Source: Synechococcaceae bacterium WB9_2_112 (GTDB lineage Bacteria; Cyanobacteriota; Cyanobacteriia; PCC-6307; Cyanobiaceae). From it: 33,293 nucleotides of DNA. The translations under genes and the position numbers were made by a program. The stretch's first letter is position 1, and each line of letters starts with the position of its first letter. Positions 1 through 8,602 of this stretch are shown one piece after another. The stretch lies in the NCBI GenBank assembly GCA_010027605.1, contig RGUW01000007.1:1-33293 (forward strand), in the 5' to 3' direction. Below the pieces are notes generated by a model. That model saw only the letters and a program-made list of their open reading frames with translations. It did no database searches and was not told the origin of the DNA.

Positions 1-513
1 CGCGAGCAGCTGCTCGCGGCACAGGCGCCAGGGCTGGCCGGCGGTGAACACCTTGGCCAGTGCCGCGCTGAGGGCGGCCGCCTCTGTTTCACCGATGCGC
101 AGGTCAAACGCTGCCGGTGGCTGGCGCTGACCCACGAACACCTCGAGCAGCTCGCCCGGTCCGAGCACGGGCCCGCCGCTGCCCTGCACCGGCTGACTCG
201 AAGCCTCGAGTGCCGCCAACAGCTCGGGCTGGTCCGCCAGCCGCTGCCTGAGCCCCTCACTCAGGCGACCACCGCGGGCTTCGGCCGCCAGCAGCTGGTT
301 GATGCGCCCCAGGGCCAGAAACACCTCGGGCCCGGGCGAGGCCAGCTTGCCGTTGCGCAGCATCGAGAGCTGGCTGTTGTGCACCCGCCCCAGGTCGAGG
401 GTCTCGGCCAGGGCCGGCAGCACCCGGTGGCTCCAGCCGTTGCGCTCGTGCCAGACACGGATGAGGTGGGCGAACGCCACACGCCCCGCAGCCAGATCCT
501 CGCGGTATCCCAT
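1..513 (-). CDS. Helix-turn-helix (XRE-like) DNA-binding protein, 3' end truncated by window edge
   Basis: Minus-strand frame open from ATG at 513 to window start: MGYREDLAAGRVAFAHLIRVWHERNGWSHRVLPALAETLDLGRVHNSQLSMLRNGKLASPGPEVFLALGRINQLL...; HTH-like 'VHNSQLSMLRNGKLASPGPEVFLALGRIN'; codon use typical. Missing from the ORF track because it has no stop in the window. Confidence 0.7.
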   Translation of the reverse strand, partial: MGYREDLAAGRVAFAHLIRVWHERNGWSHRVLPALAETLDLGRVHNSQLSMLRNGKLASPGPEVFLALGRINQLLAAEARGGRLSEGLRQRLADQPELLAALEASSQPVQGSGGPVLGPGELLEVFVGQRQPPAAFDLRIGETEAAALSAALAKVFTAGQPWRLCREQLLA

Positions 514-579
514 GAACCGATTGCCTGATACGGATTCGTATTGCTACCATTTTAGGTGATCAATCCGGAGTCGGTCTCC

Positions 580-1536
580 ATGACCGCTGCAACCCACGCC
601 CGACCTGCCGCCCGCGGCACCCGCAGCCCTGCCTTCATCAACACCGGCCGCGCCGGTGCCCTGCGGGCCGCCGCCCTGCACCGGCCCCGCCGCGGCGAAC
701 CCCAGGCCGGGATCCCCCAGGGCAAGCGCCTGGGCACGGTCCTGTTCATGACGGCCATCCATGTGCTGGCGGTGGTGGCGCTGCTGCCCCGCTTCTGGAG
801 CGTGCCTGCCGTGGCCACCTTCCTGATCCTGTACTGGGTGACCGCCTGCCTGGGGGTCACGATCGGCTACCACCGGCTGCTGAGCCATCGCAGCTTCAGG
901 GTGCCCCAGTGGCTGGAGCGCTTCTTCGCCACCTGCGGCGCCCTGAGCTGCCAGCACGGCCCGATCGACTGGGTGGGGCTGCACCGTCACCACCACAAGT
1001 TCTCCGACACCGAGGTTGATCACCACACCAGCCTCAAGGGCTTCTGGTGGAGCCACATGGGCTGGATGTTTGAAGAGATCCCGGCCATGGCCGCCGTGCC
1101 GCGGCTCACCGGCGACCTGGCCAAGGACCCCTATTACCGCTGGCTCAACAATTGGTTCCTGGCGCTGCAGCTGCCCCTGGCGGCGCTGCTGTTCTGGATC
1201 GGCACCGCCACCGGCGCCGGCGGCTGGGCCCTGGTGCTGTGGGGCATCCCCCTGCGCCTGGTGATCGTGTATCACTGCACCTGGCTGGTGAACTCGGCCA
1301 CCCACTGCTGGGGCACCGCCGTCCATGACAGCGGCGACCACTCCAGGAACAACCCCTGGGTGGCGGCCCTCACCTTCGGCGAGGGCTGGCACAACAACCA
1401 CCACGCCTTCCCCCACTCGGCGCGCCACGGCTTCGGCCGTCAGATCGACCTGACCTGGCAGCACATCCGCCTGATGCGCCGCCTCGGCCTGGCCACCCAG
1501 GTGCGCCTGCCGGGGGCCGCGCGGGCCAGGGGCTGA
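580..1536 (+). CDS. desC: Acyl-lipid (delta-9 type) fatty acid desaturase
   Basis: Three His boxes: HRLLSH, HRHHH, HNNHH; DesC-like context GYHRLLSHRSF, WVGLHRHHHKFSDTEVDHHTS, GEGWHNNHHAFPHSARHG. ATG at 580 preferred over GTG at 556. Confidence 0.92.
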   Translation: MTAATHARPAARGTRSPAFINTGRAGALRAAALHRPRRGEPQAGIPQGKRLGTVLFMTAIHVLAVVALLPRFWSVPAVATFLILYWVTACLGVTIGYHRLLSHRSFRVPQWLERFFATCGALSCQHGPIDWVGLHRHHHKFSDTEVDHHTSLKGFWWSHMGWMFEEIPAMAAVPRLTGDLAKDPYYRWLNNWFLALQLPLAALLFWIGTATGAGGWALVLWGIPLRLVIVYHCTWLVNSATHCWGTAVHDSGDHSRNNPWVAALTFGEGWHNNHHAFPHSARHGFGRQIDLTWQHIRLMRRLGLATQVRLPGAARARG

Positions 1537-1537
1537 T

Positions 1538-1554
1538 CCCGAGCTTTCCTCGGG
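1538..1554. terminator. Hairpin between convergent genes (possible terminator)
   Basis: Perfect inverted repeat CCCGAG-CTTTC-CTCGGG directly after the desaturase stop; no clear U-tract. Confidence 0.4.
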
Positions 1555-1583
1555 TCAGCGCAAGCTGCCGGGCCGCTGGGAAC

Positions 1584-2396
1584 CTAGTGGCTCGGCTTCG
1601 GCCTGGTTTGCCACAACCCGCTGAAGCCATAGATCAGAGCAGGTCCAGGCGGAGGCAACCACGCCCTCCCGGCAATGAAAATCAGTGGTGCCAGCAGAAC
1701 GCGAAGGGCAGCATCCCACCGCAAGGCCCGAAGCTGCGCATCGGCGTCCATCAGCTCAGTGGCCAGAACCTGATCAGACAATTTCAAGGACTGACACTTC
1801 CGGATCTGTCGACAACGTCTGATGGCGCCAAGCAGAATCAGCACATAAATGAGCACACCATCGAGCAGAAAAAGAATCGAAACGGTATCGATCTCGATCT
1901 GCTCAAGCCAGGACGCACGGCCCAACAGAGGATGAACAAGATAGTCCTGCCTGACCTGGTTGAGAACGTAATAGAGTGGCGGCAACAATGTCGCCAGAAA
2001 CAAGGAGAAGAGAACGACGAAGTTCTCAAAGCCACTGATCCGAAAATGTTGCTCTGAAATCTCCAGCAGCCGACGCTTCTTGGACCAGATGTCGTACACC
2101 ACGAGAAACACACCCAGGTAGCCGCCGATCAACCGCAACAGAGAGGAGATCAGCACGGCAACTCCCAATTCCTCATGGTTGTAGTCATGCAACAGATCAA
2201 GCGTCAGGGCTGGCAGCTCGATCACCAGAAGCGTGAGCACGATGGCGTAGGTGCCGTCGATCAGTGGCGGCCACAGCCTCGGCTCGACACCCCCCGAAAA
2301 TTTCAGCGCCACCGATGAGACGATCAAACCAGGGCGGCAACTTAAAAGCCTGGCGGCGCGCGCTGGCGTGATCGTTGCGACACCCGTTGCGCACAA
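1584..2396 (-). CDS. TMEM175/DUF1211-like integral membrane protein (divergent putative K+ channel family member)
   Basis: '[20 protein letters not shown]' resembles the DUF1211 (F)SDGVFAIALTLLVLEI motif, followed by '[20 protein letters not shown]' and '[17 protein letters not shown]'; multiple hydrophobic segments. Confidence 0.55.
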   Translation of the reverse strand: MCATGVATITPARAARLLSCRPGLIVSSVALKFSGGVEPRLWPPLIDGTYAIVLTLLVIELPALTLDLLHDYNHEELGVAVLISSLLRLIGGYLGVFLVVYDIWSKKRRLLEISEQHFRISGFENFVVLFSLFLATLLPPLYYVLNQVRQDYLVHPLLGRASWLEQIEIDTVSILFLLDGVLIYVLILLGAIRRCRQIRKCQSLKLSDQVLATELMDADAQLRALRWDAALRVLLAPLIFIAGRAWLPPPGPALIYGFSGLWQTRPKPSH

Positions 2397-2483
2397 CAGC
2401 TGATGCGTCCGGGGGGAGCAGACGCCGCACAGTGCTCTAGATTCTTGAATCGGCTCAAGTCAGACGTTCAAGAGACTCTCCCC

Positions 2484-2942
2484 ATGGCCAAGCGCGTTCA
2501 AGTCGTCCTGTCCGAGGACGTGTACACCCTCGGCAAGGACGGCGACCTGGTGGAGGTCGCTCCCGGTTACGCCCGCAATTTTCTGGTGCCCACCGGCAAG
2601 GCCGTGCCGGTGACCGCCGCCGTGCTGCGCCAGGTGGAGGCCCGCCGCGCCAAGGAGGCCGAGCGTCAGGCCGCCCTCAAGGCCGAAGCCGTGGCCTTCA
2701 AGACCGCCCTGGAGACCATCGGCCGCTTCACGGTCAAGAAGCAGACCGGTGGCGATGACGTGCTGTTCGGCACCGTCACCAACGCCGACGTCGCCGAGGC
2801 CATCGAAGCCGCCACCAAGAAGGAACTCGATCGCCGCGACATCAACGTGCCCGAGATCCACCGCACCGGCAGCTACAAGGTGCAGGTGAAACTGCACACC
2901 GACGTCACCGCCGAGATCAACCTCGAAGTGGCCAGCCACTGA
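2484..2942 (+). CDS. rplI: 50S ribosomal protein bL9
   Basis: [44 protein letters not shown]... classic bL9 N-terminal signature. Confidence 0.97.
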   Translation: MAKRVQVVLSEDVYTLGKDGDLVEVAPGYARNFLVPTGKAVPVTAAVLRQVEARRAKEAERQAALKAEAVAFKTALETIGRFTVKKQTGGDDVLFGTVTNADVAEAIEAATKKELDRRDINVPEIHRTGSYKVQVKLHTDVTAEINLEVASH

Positions 2943-3008
2943 CAACCGTCACTGACTCAAACGGTCACGGAGTCGACCGGTCACTGAAGCCCGGGTTCCG
3001 GTCCGCAG

Positions 3009-3035
3009 GCCACCCCATCACTGGGGTGGCTTTTT
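3009..3035 (+). terminator. Rho-independent terminator after rplI
   Basis: GCCACCCC-ATCACT-GGGGTGGC followed by TTTTT. Confidence 0.85.
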
Positions 3036-3137
3036 GATGCCGACCCCACCGGCAGTGTCTGGTGGGTGGTCAAACGGACCCGCCGCAGGCAAGATCGAAG
3101 ACCGGACGATCGCGTCCCCCGCAGCGTGGGCTTCACC

Positions 3138-4565
3138 ATGGTGAGCGTTCCTCTTGATTCGAAGGGCCCTGACGGCCAACCCCTGCGCAGCGTCGGCAAT
3201 GGCAGCGACGAGCGGCGGCGCGAGGGGCGTGAGGAGCGTTTCGAAGCCCTGCCCGATGGGGTGCCGCCCCAGAACCTGGAGGCCGAGGAAGCGGTGCTGG
3301 GCGGCATCCTGCTCGACCCCGACGCCATCGGCCGGGTGGCCGATGTGCTGCAGCCCGAGGCCTTCTACCTGCGCGGCCACCGCGAGATCTATCGCACCGC
3401 CCTGATGCTGCACAGCCAGGGCAAGCCCACCGACCTCACCGCGATGACGGCCTGGTTGGCCGACACCGGCGCCCTCGAGAAGGTGGGGGGCCAGGGGCGG
3501 CTGGTGGAGCTGGTGGAGCGCACCATCTCCACCGCCTCGATCGAGCAGGTGGCCCGCCTGGTGATGGACAAGTTTCTGCGGCGCCAGCTGATCCGCTCGG
3601 GCAATGAGGTGATCGCCCTGGGCTTTGACCAGAGCAAGCCCATGGAGCAGGTGCTCGACGAGGCCGAGCAGAAGATCTTTGCCATCAGCCAGGAGAAACC
3701 CAGCAAGGGCCTCACCCCCACCGCCGAGATCCTGACCAGCACCTTCAACGAGATCGAGAGCCGCTCACTGGGCACCTCGGTGGCGGGCATCCCGGTCAAC
3801 TTCTACGACCTCGACGCCATCACCCAGGGGCTGCAGCGCAGCGACCTGATCATCGTGGCCGGACGCCCGGCCATGGGCAAGACCTCGATCGTGCTCAACA
3901 TCGCCCGCAACGTGGCCCAGCTGCACCAGCTGCCCGTGTGCGTGTTTTCGCTGGAGATGAGCAAGGAACAGCTCACCTACCGCCTGCTCTCGATGGAGGT
4001 GGGGATCGAGAGCGGTCGCCTGCGCACCGGCCGGCTGCAGCAGGAGGAGTGGCCCCTGCTGGGCCAGGGCATCAACAGCCTGGGCCAGCTGCCGTTGTTC
4101 ATTGACGACAAGCCCAACTCAGGCGTGCTCGAGATGCGCTCGCTGTGCCGGCGGCTGATGGCCGAATCGGGCAAGGAGCTGGGCCTGATCGTGATCGATT
4201 ACCTGCAGCTGATGGAGGGCAGCACCCCCGACAACCGGGTGCAGGAACTGAGCCGCATCACCCGGGGGCTCAAGGGCATGGCCCGCGAGCTCAACGTGCC
4301 GGTGATGGCCCTCAGTCAGCTCAGCCGGGGCGTCGAATCGCGCACCAACAAACGTCCGATGCTGAGCGACCTGCGCGAATCGGGCTCGATCGAGCAGGAC
4401 GCCGACCTGGTGCTGATGATCTACCGCGACGAGTACTACAACCCCGAAACCCCCGATCGCGGCATCACCGAAGTGATCGTCACCAAGCACCGCAACGGCC
4501 CGGTGGGCACCGTCAAGCTGTTGTTCGAGCCCCAGTTCACCCGCTTCCGCAACCTGGCTGCCTGA
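3138..4565 (+). CDS. dnaB: Replicative DNA helicase DnaB
   Basis: PQNLEAEEAVLGGILLD; Walker A GRPAMGKTS; SLEMSKEQL; VIDYLQLM; SDLRESGSIEQDADLV. ATG at 3138 preferred. No intein. Confidence 0.97.
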   Translation: MVSVPLDSKGPDGQPLRSVGNGSDERRREGREERFEALPDGVPPQNLEAEEAVLGGILLDPDAIGRVADVLQPEAFYLRGHREIYRTALMLHSQGKPTDLTAMTAWLADTGALEKVGGQGRLVELVERTISTASIEQVARLVMDKFLRRQLIRSGNEVIALGFDQSKPMEQVLDEAEQKIFAISQEKPSKGLTPTAEILTSTFNEIESRSLGTSVAGIPVNFYDLDAITQGLQRSDLIIVAGRPAMGKTSIVLNIARNVAQLHQLPVCVFSLEMSKEQLTYRLLSMEVGIESGRLRTGRLQQEEWPLLGQGINSLGQLPLFIDDKPNSGVLEMRSLCRRLMAESGKELGLIVIDYLQLMEGSTPDNRVQELSRITRGLKGMARELNVPVMALSQLSRGVESRTNKRPMLSDLRESGSIEQDADLVLMIYRDEYYNPETPDRGITEVIVTKHRNGPVGTVKLLFEPQFTRFRNLAA

Positions 4566-4576
4566 ACCTGAGCGGC

Positions 4577-5467
4577 TCAGCCCAGCCGATCGATCGCGTA
4601 GGCCACAACCGAGGCCACGTAGGCCCGCTGATCGTTGAGCAGCACCGGTGCGTCATCGACCTGGCGCGAGGGGGGATCCGACACAAAGTCGGGGGCGCCC
4701 CGGCCTGTCGCCAGATTGAAGTCGGCGAAGTGGTGGAAGGTGGAGTGGTGCAGCACGGCACCCCGGCCCGGCGCCTCGTCGAGGATCGCCGTGATCTGCT
4801 CGCGGCCACTGGTGATCGAGTAGCTCGACAGCAACACCTGCTGGCTGGCGGTGGTGGGGCGGATCACCCCTTCATGGGGATGGGCGGGCAACAGCACATG
4901 GCCCGGGATCAGGGTGTCAAACGCCAGCAACGGATGGGCGCAGCGCTGGCGGCAGAGTTGCACGCCCCCGTTCTGACCGGTGACCACACAGGGGAACTCG
5001 ATCGAGGGGCAGTCGGGGTTGGCGTATTCGTTGTCGCAGGGCAGGCCCGGCCAGGTGCGTTTGAACGTCTGGGTCTCGGTGACCGGTGCCAGGCAGCCGC
5101 CCAACTGCAGCAACGACGACCCCAGATCGGTGTGGTCGCGGGCGATCACCAGCTGGGTACCGGTGGCGACCGCCGCCTCGAGCGCCGCAAAGAACGCCGG
5201 TTCCGGACCGTTGTCGAGGTCGGGGGCCATCAGCCAGACCTGGCCATAGTGCCCTTCGCGCAACTGGCCGTGCAGCAGCTCGCGCGCCTCTGTGGCGGTG
5301 GGGTAGTCCTGAACCGTGAGTGCAAAGGCTGGATCACGGGCCACACCGGCCTGGCGGATCTGCTCGGCCAGCAGGCTGAACCGGGCGACGCACCAATCGT
5401 TGGGATCGGCGGCGATCGTGGTCTGCAGCAGGGCCCGCTGGGCCCTCGCCGGAATTGCCTCGTTCAT
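4577..5467 (-). CDS. Conserved hypothetical protein (Cys/His-containing, family not recognised)
   Basis: 296-aa ORF with native codon use, ATG at 5467; ends just after the dnaB stop (convergent). Distinctive segment GAVLHHSTFHHFADFNLATGRG. Confidence 0.75.
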   Translation of the reverse strand: MNEAIPARAQRALLQTTIAADPNDWCVARFSLLAEQIRQAGVARDPAFALTVQDYPTATEARELLHGQLREGHYGQVWLMAPDLDNGPEPAFFAALEAAVATGTQLVIARDHTDLGSSLLQLGGCLAPVTETQTFKRTWPGLPCDNEYANPDCPSIEFPCVVTGQNGGVQLCRQRCAHPLLAFDTLIPGHVLLPAHPHEGVIRPTTASQQVLLSSYSITSGREQITAILDEAPGRGAVLHHSTFHHFADFNLATGRGAPDFVSDPPSRQVDDAPVLLNDQRAYVASVVAYAIDRLG

Positions 5468-5523
5468 GAACGCACGGGCCTGAAGGGGAGTGCACCAGTT
5501 TGACGGCCATAGAGAATTGATCG

Positions 5524-7470
5524 ATGCAGAGCAGCGTTGTCACCGAGCAGTTCGACGTGATCGTCGTGGGCGGCGGCCATGCCGGCTGCGAGGCGGCACT
5601 CACCTGCGCCCGGCTGGGGCTGCAGACGGCCCTGTTCACGCTCAATCTCGATCGCATCGCCTGGCAGCCCTGCAACCCGGCGGTGGGCGGACCGGCCAAG
5701 AGCCAGCTGGTGCATGAGGTCGATGCCCTGGGCGGGGTGATCGGCCGGCTCGCCGACGCCACCGCCCTGCAGAAGCGCATCCTCAACGCCAGCCGCGGCC
5801 CGGCGGTGTGGGCCCTGCGCGCCCAGACCGACAAGCGCCAGTACGCCCGCCAGATGCTGCAGCTCCTGCAGCACACCCCCAACCTGGCCCTGCGCGAGGC
5901 CATGGTCACCGGCCTGCTGATCGAAGGCGACCCCGCGGGGGGTGGAGCCGGCTGGAACCCAGCCCTGGGCCCGGCGGCACGGGTCAGCGGCGTGCGCACC
6001 TACTTCGGCAGCAGCTACGGCGCCAAGGCGGTGATCCTGACCACCGGCACCTTTCTGGGGGGCCGCATCTGGGTGGGCAGCCAGAGCATGGCCGCCGGCC
6101 GCGCCGGCGAGCAGGCGGCCGAGGGGCTCACCGAAGCCCTGGCGGCCCTGGGCTTTGCGCTCGATCGGCTCAAGACCGGCACCCCCGCCCGGGTCGACCG
6201 GCGCAGTGTCGCCCTCGATCAGCTCGAGGAGCAGCCCAGCGATGCCCACGACCGCTATTTCTCGTTTGACCCGGCGGCCTGGGTGAGCAGCACGCCGATG
6301 AGCTGCCACATCACCCGCACGACGGCAGAAACCCATGCGCTGATCAAGGACAACCTGCACCTGACGCCGATCTACGGCGGTCACATCGACAGCAAGGGCC
6401 CCCGCTACTGCCCCTCGATCGAAGACAAGATCGTGCGCTTTGAAGACAAGGACAGCCACCAGATCTTTCTGGAGCCCGAAGGGCGCGACACGCCCGAGCT
6501 GTACGTGCAGGGCTTTTCGACCGGGCTGCCCGAGCACCTGCAGCTGGCGCTGCTGCACACCCTGCCGGGCCTGGAGCAGTGCGTGATGCTCAGGCCCGCC
6601 TATGCGGTCGACTACGACTACCTGCCTGCCACCCAGCTCAAGGCCTCGCTCGAAACCAAGCGGGTGGCCGGGCTGTTTGCCGCCGGCCAGCTCAACGGCA
6701 CCACCGGCTACGAGGAAGCCGCGGCCCAGGGCCTGGTGGCCGGCCTCAACGCGGCGCGCCAGGTGCAGGGCCAGGAGCCCGTGCACTTTGAACGGGCCGG
6801 CAGCTACATCGGCACCATGGTCGACGACCTGATCAGCAAGGACCTGCGCGAGCCCTACCGGGTGCTCACCAGCCGCAGCGAATACCGCCTGGTGCTGCGC
6901 GGCGACAACGCCGACCGGCGGCTTACCCCCCTGGGCCGTGAGCTGGGGCTGATCGACGATCGCCGCTGGCAGATCTACCAGCAGAAGCAGGCGGCGATCG
7001 CCGCCGAACAGCACCGCCTCGAGACCGTACGCCTCAAGGTGAGCGATCCCATGGCGCCTGCCGTCGAAGCCGAAACCGGCGCGCCGATCAAGGGCTCGAT
7101 CCTGCTAGCCGATCTGCTGCGCCGGCCCGGTTTCCACAGCGCCGATCTGGTGCGCCATGGGCTGGCGGCGGCCGACCTGCCCCGTGATGTGCGCGAAGGG
7201 GCCGAGATCGACATCAAGTACAGCGGCTACCTGGAGCGTCAGCAGCAGCAGATCAACCAACGCCCCCTGCCGGCCGGCATCGACTACGGCTGCATCGGCA
7301 CCCTGTCGCGCGAAGCGCGCGAGAAGCTGAACGCCGTGCAGCCTGCCACCCTGGGGCAGGCGAGCCGTATCCCCGGGGTGAGCCCGGCCGATGCCAACGC
7401 CCTGCTGCTGTGGCTGGAGTTGCGCAACCGCTCGCTCAGAGCTGACGCAGCGACTCGCTCTTGTCCTTGA
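5524..7470 (+). CDS. mnmG: tRNA uridine-5-carboxymethylaminomethyl(34) synthesis enzyme MnmG (GidA)
   Basis: [82 protein letters not shown]. Confidence 0.97.
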   Translation: MQSSVVTEQFDVIVVGGGHAGCEAALTCARLGLQTALFTLNLDRIAWQPCNPAVGGPAKSQLVHEVDALGGVIGRLADATALQKRILNASRGPAVWALRAQTDKRQYARQMLQLLQHTPNLALREAMVTGLLIEGDPAGGGAGWNPALGPAARVSGVRTYFGSSYGAKAVILTTGTFLGGRIWVGSQSMAAGRAGEQAAEGLTEALAALGFALDRLKTGTPARVDRRSVALDQLEEQPSDAHDRYFSFDPAAWVSSTPMSCHITRTTAETHALIKDNLHLTPIYGGHIDSKGPRYCPSIEDKIVRFEDKDSHQIFLEPEGRDTPELYVQGFSTGLPEHLQLALLHTLPGLEQCVMLRPAYAVDYDYLPATQLKASLETKRVAGLFAAGQLNGTTGYEEAAAQGLVAGLNAARQVQGQEPVHFERAGSYIGTMVDDLISKDLREPYRVLTSRSEYRLVLRGDNADRRLTPLGRELGLIDDRRWQIYQQKQAAIAAEQHRLETVRLKVSDPMAPAVEAETGAPIKGSILLADLLRRPGFHSADLVRHGLAAADLPRDVREGAEIDIKYSGYLERQQQQINQRPLPAGIDYGCIGTLSREAREKLNAVQPATLGQASRIPGVSPADANALLLWLELRNRSLRADAATRSCP

Positions 7471-8602
7471 ACTCGCCGAGCAGCAACTGCAGGTAGCTGA
7501 CCTTGCGCAACTTGATGTTGGCCGTCAACGACATGCCGACCTGCAGCGGCAGTCGCTGCCCAGAACGCAGCTGCAGCTGCTGGCTGTTGAGCCGAATCTC
7601 GGCCGGGTAGCGGTAGGTCTGCTTGAGCTGATCGGGCGCCAGGGCATCGGAGCCGATGCGACTGACCGTGCCATGCAGCACCCCGAAATCGACCGCCGGG
7701 AACGAGTCGATGCTGATGTCGGCGGGGCGTCCGACCTTGACGAAGCCGATCTTGCTGCTGTCGATCTCGACGTTGGCCTTGAGGTTGTTGAAGGGCACGA
7801 TCTTCATCACCGGCTCACTGCCCTGGGCCACAAACCCCGGTCCTTTGGGCTTGAGATCAAAGACCAGCCCGTCGACAGGGGAGCGGATGTCCTGATAACG
7901 CAGATTGACGCGCAGCTCGGTGCGCCGGCTCTGCAGATCGGCCAGCTCACCGCGCAGTTGCTGCACCGCCTGCTCGAGGATGGCGACCTGGCGTTGCCGG
8001 TCGACGGCCGTCTTGGCCAGGGAACCCTGCACCTCACGCACCTTGTTGCGCTGCTGCAGATACTGCAGTTCAGGGGTGGCGCCCACGCGCCGCAGGCTGC
8101 CCAGCCGATCGAGAATCTCGCGTTCGAGCTGCAGGTTCTGCCGCAACACCTGCTGTTCGGTGTCATTGAGGGTGAGATAGCGCTGCAGCTCAACCTCCTT
8201 GAGACGCAGCTGCTGTTCCTTGGCGAGGATCGACTTCTCGATGCCCTGCTCGCGCTCGAGGCTGGCCTCGTTGTCGAGCCGGAGCAGCACCTGCCCCTTG
8301 CTCACCCGCTGCCCCTCCTTGACCAGCAGGGTCTCGAGCACGCCGCCGACCGGCACCTGAATGGTCTTGACATCGCCGATGGGCTCCAGCTTGCCGGGGG
8401 CCACCACGACCTCCTCGGTCTTGGCCAACGCCAGCCAGGCGAACCCGAAGGCGGTGGTGCCCACCAGAAACCAGGTGATGGTGCGGGCCAGCCGGGGTGA
8501 CTGCTGCAGCACCACCTCCTCGTGGCTCGAGCTGACGCGGCGCTCGAGCTGGTTCTGGGCCGCCCTGACCAGGGCTTGTCCACGGCGCACGAGACCACTC
8601 AT
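7436..8602 (-). CDS. HlyD-family membrane fusion (periplasmic adaptor) protein of type I secretion
   Basis: One N-terminal TM, biotinyl-lipoyl-like halves ([50 protein letters not shown]), long coiled coil; adjacent to the HlyB-type ABC gene. Confidence 0.9.
   Translation of the reverse strand: MSGLVRRGQALVRAAQNQLERRVSSSHEEVVLQQSPRLARTITWFLVGTTAFGFAWLALAKTEEVVVAPGKLEPIGDVKTIQVPVGGVLETLLVKEGQRVSKGQVLLRLDNEASLEREQGIEKSILAKEQQLRLKEVELQRYLTLNDTEQQVLRQNLQLEREILDRLGSLRRVGATPELQYLQQRNKVREVQGSLAKTAVDRQRQVAILEQAVQQLRGELADLQSRRTELRVNLRYQDIRSPVDGLVFDLKPKGPGFVAQGSEPVMKIVPFNNLKANVEIDSSKIGFVKVGRPADISIDSFPAVDFGVLHGTVSRIGSDALAPDQLKQTYRYPAEIRLNSQQLQLRSGQRLPLQVGMSLTANIKLRKVSYLQLLLGEFKDKSESLRQL

Noticed and set aside
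3138-4565. DnaB intein, common in cyanobacteria
   Set aside because: Motifs are contiguous and protein length is normal; no intein.
6994-7001. HIP1 octamers (GCGATCGC), also at 20605, 25587, 30836
   Set aside because: Only a few copies seen; consistent with scattered cyanobacterial occurrence, not a local feature.
5464-7014. 516-aa minus-strand ORF antisense to mnmG
   Set aside because: Shadow ORF; MnmG on + strand is unambiguous.
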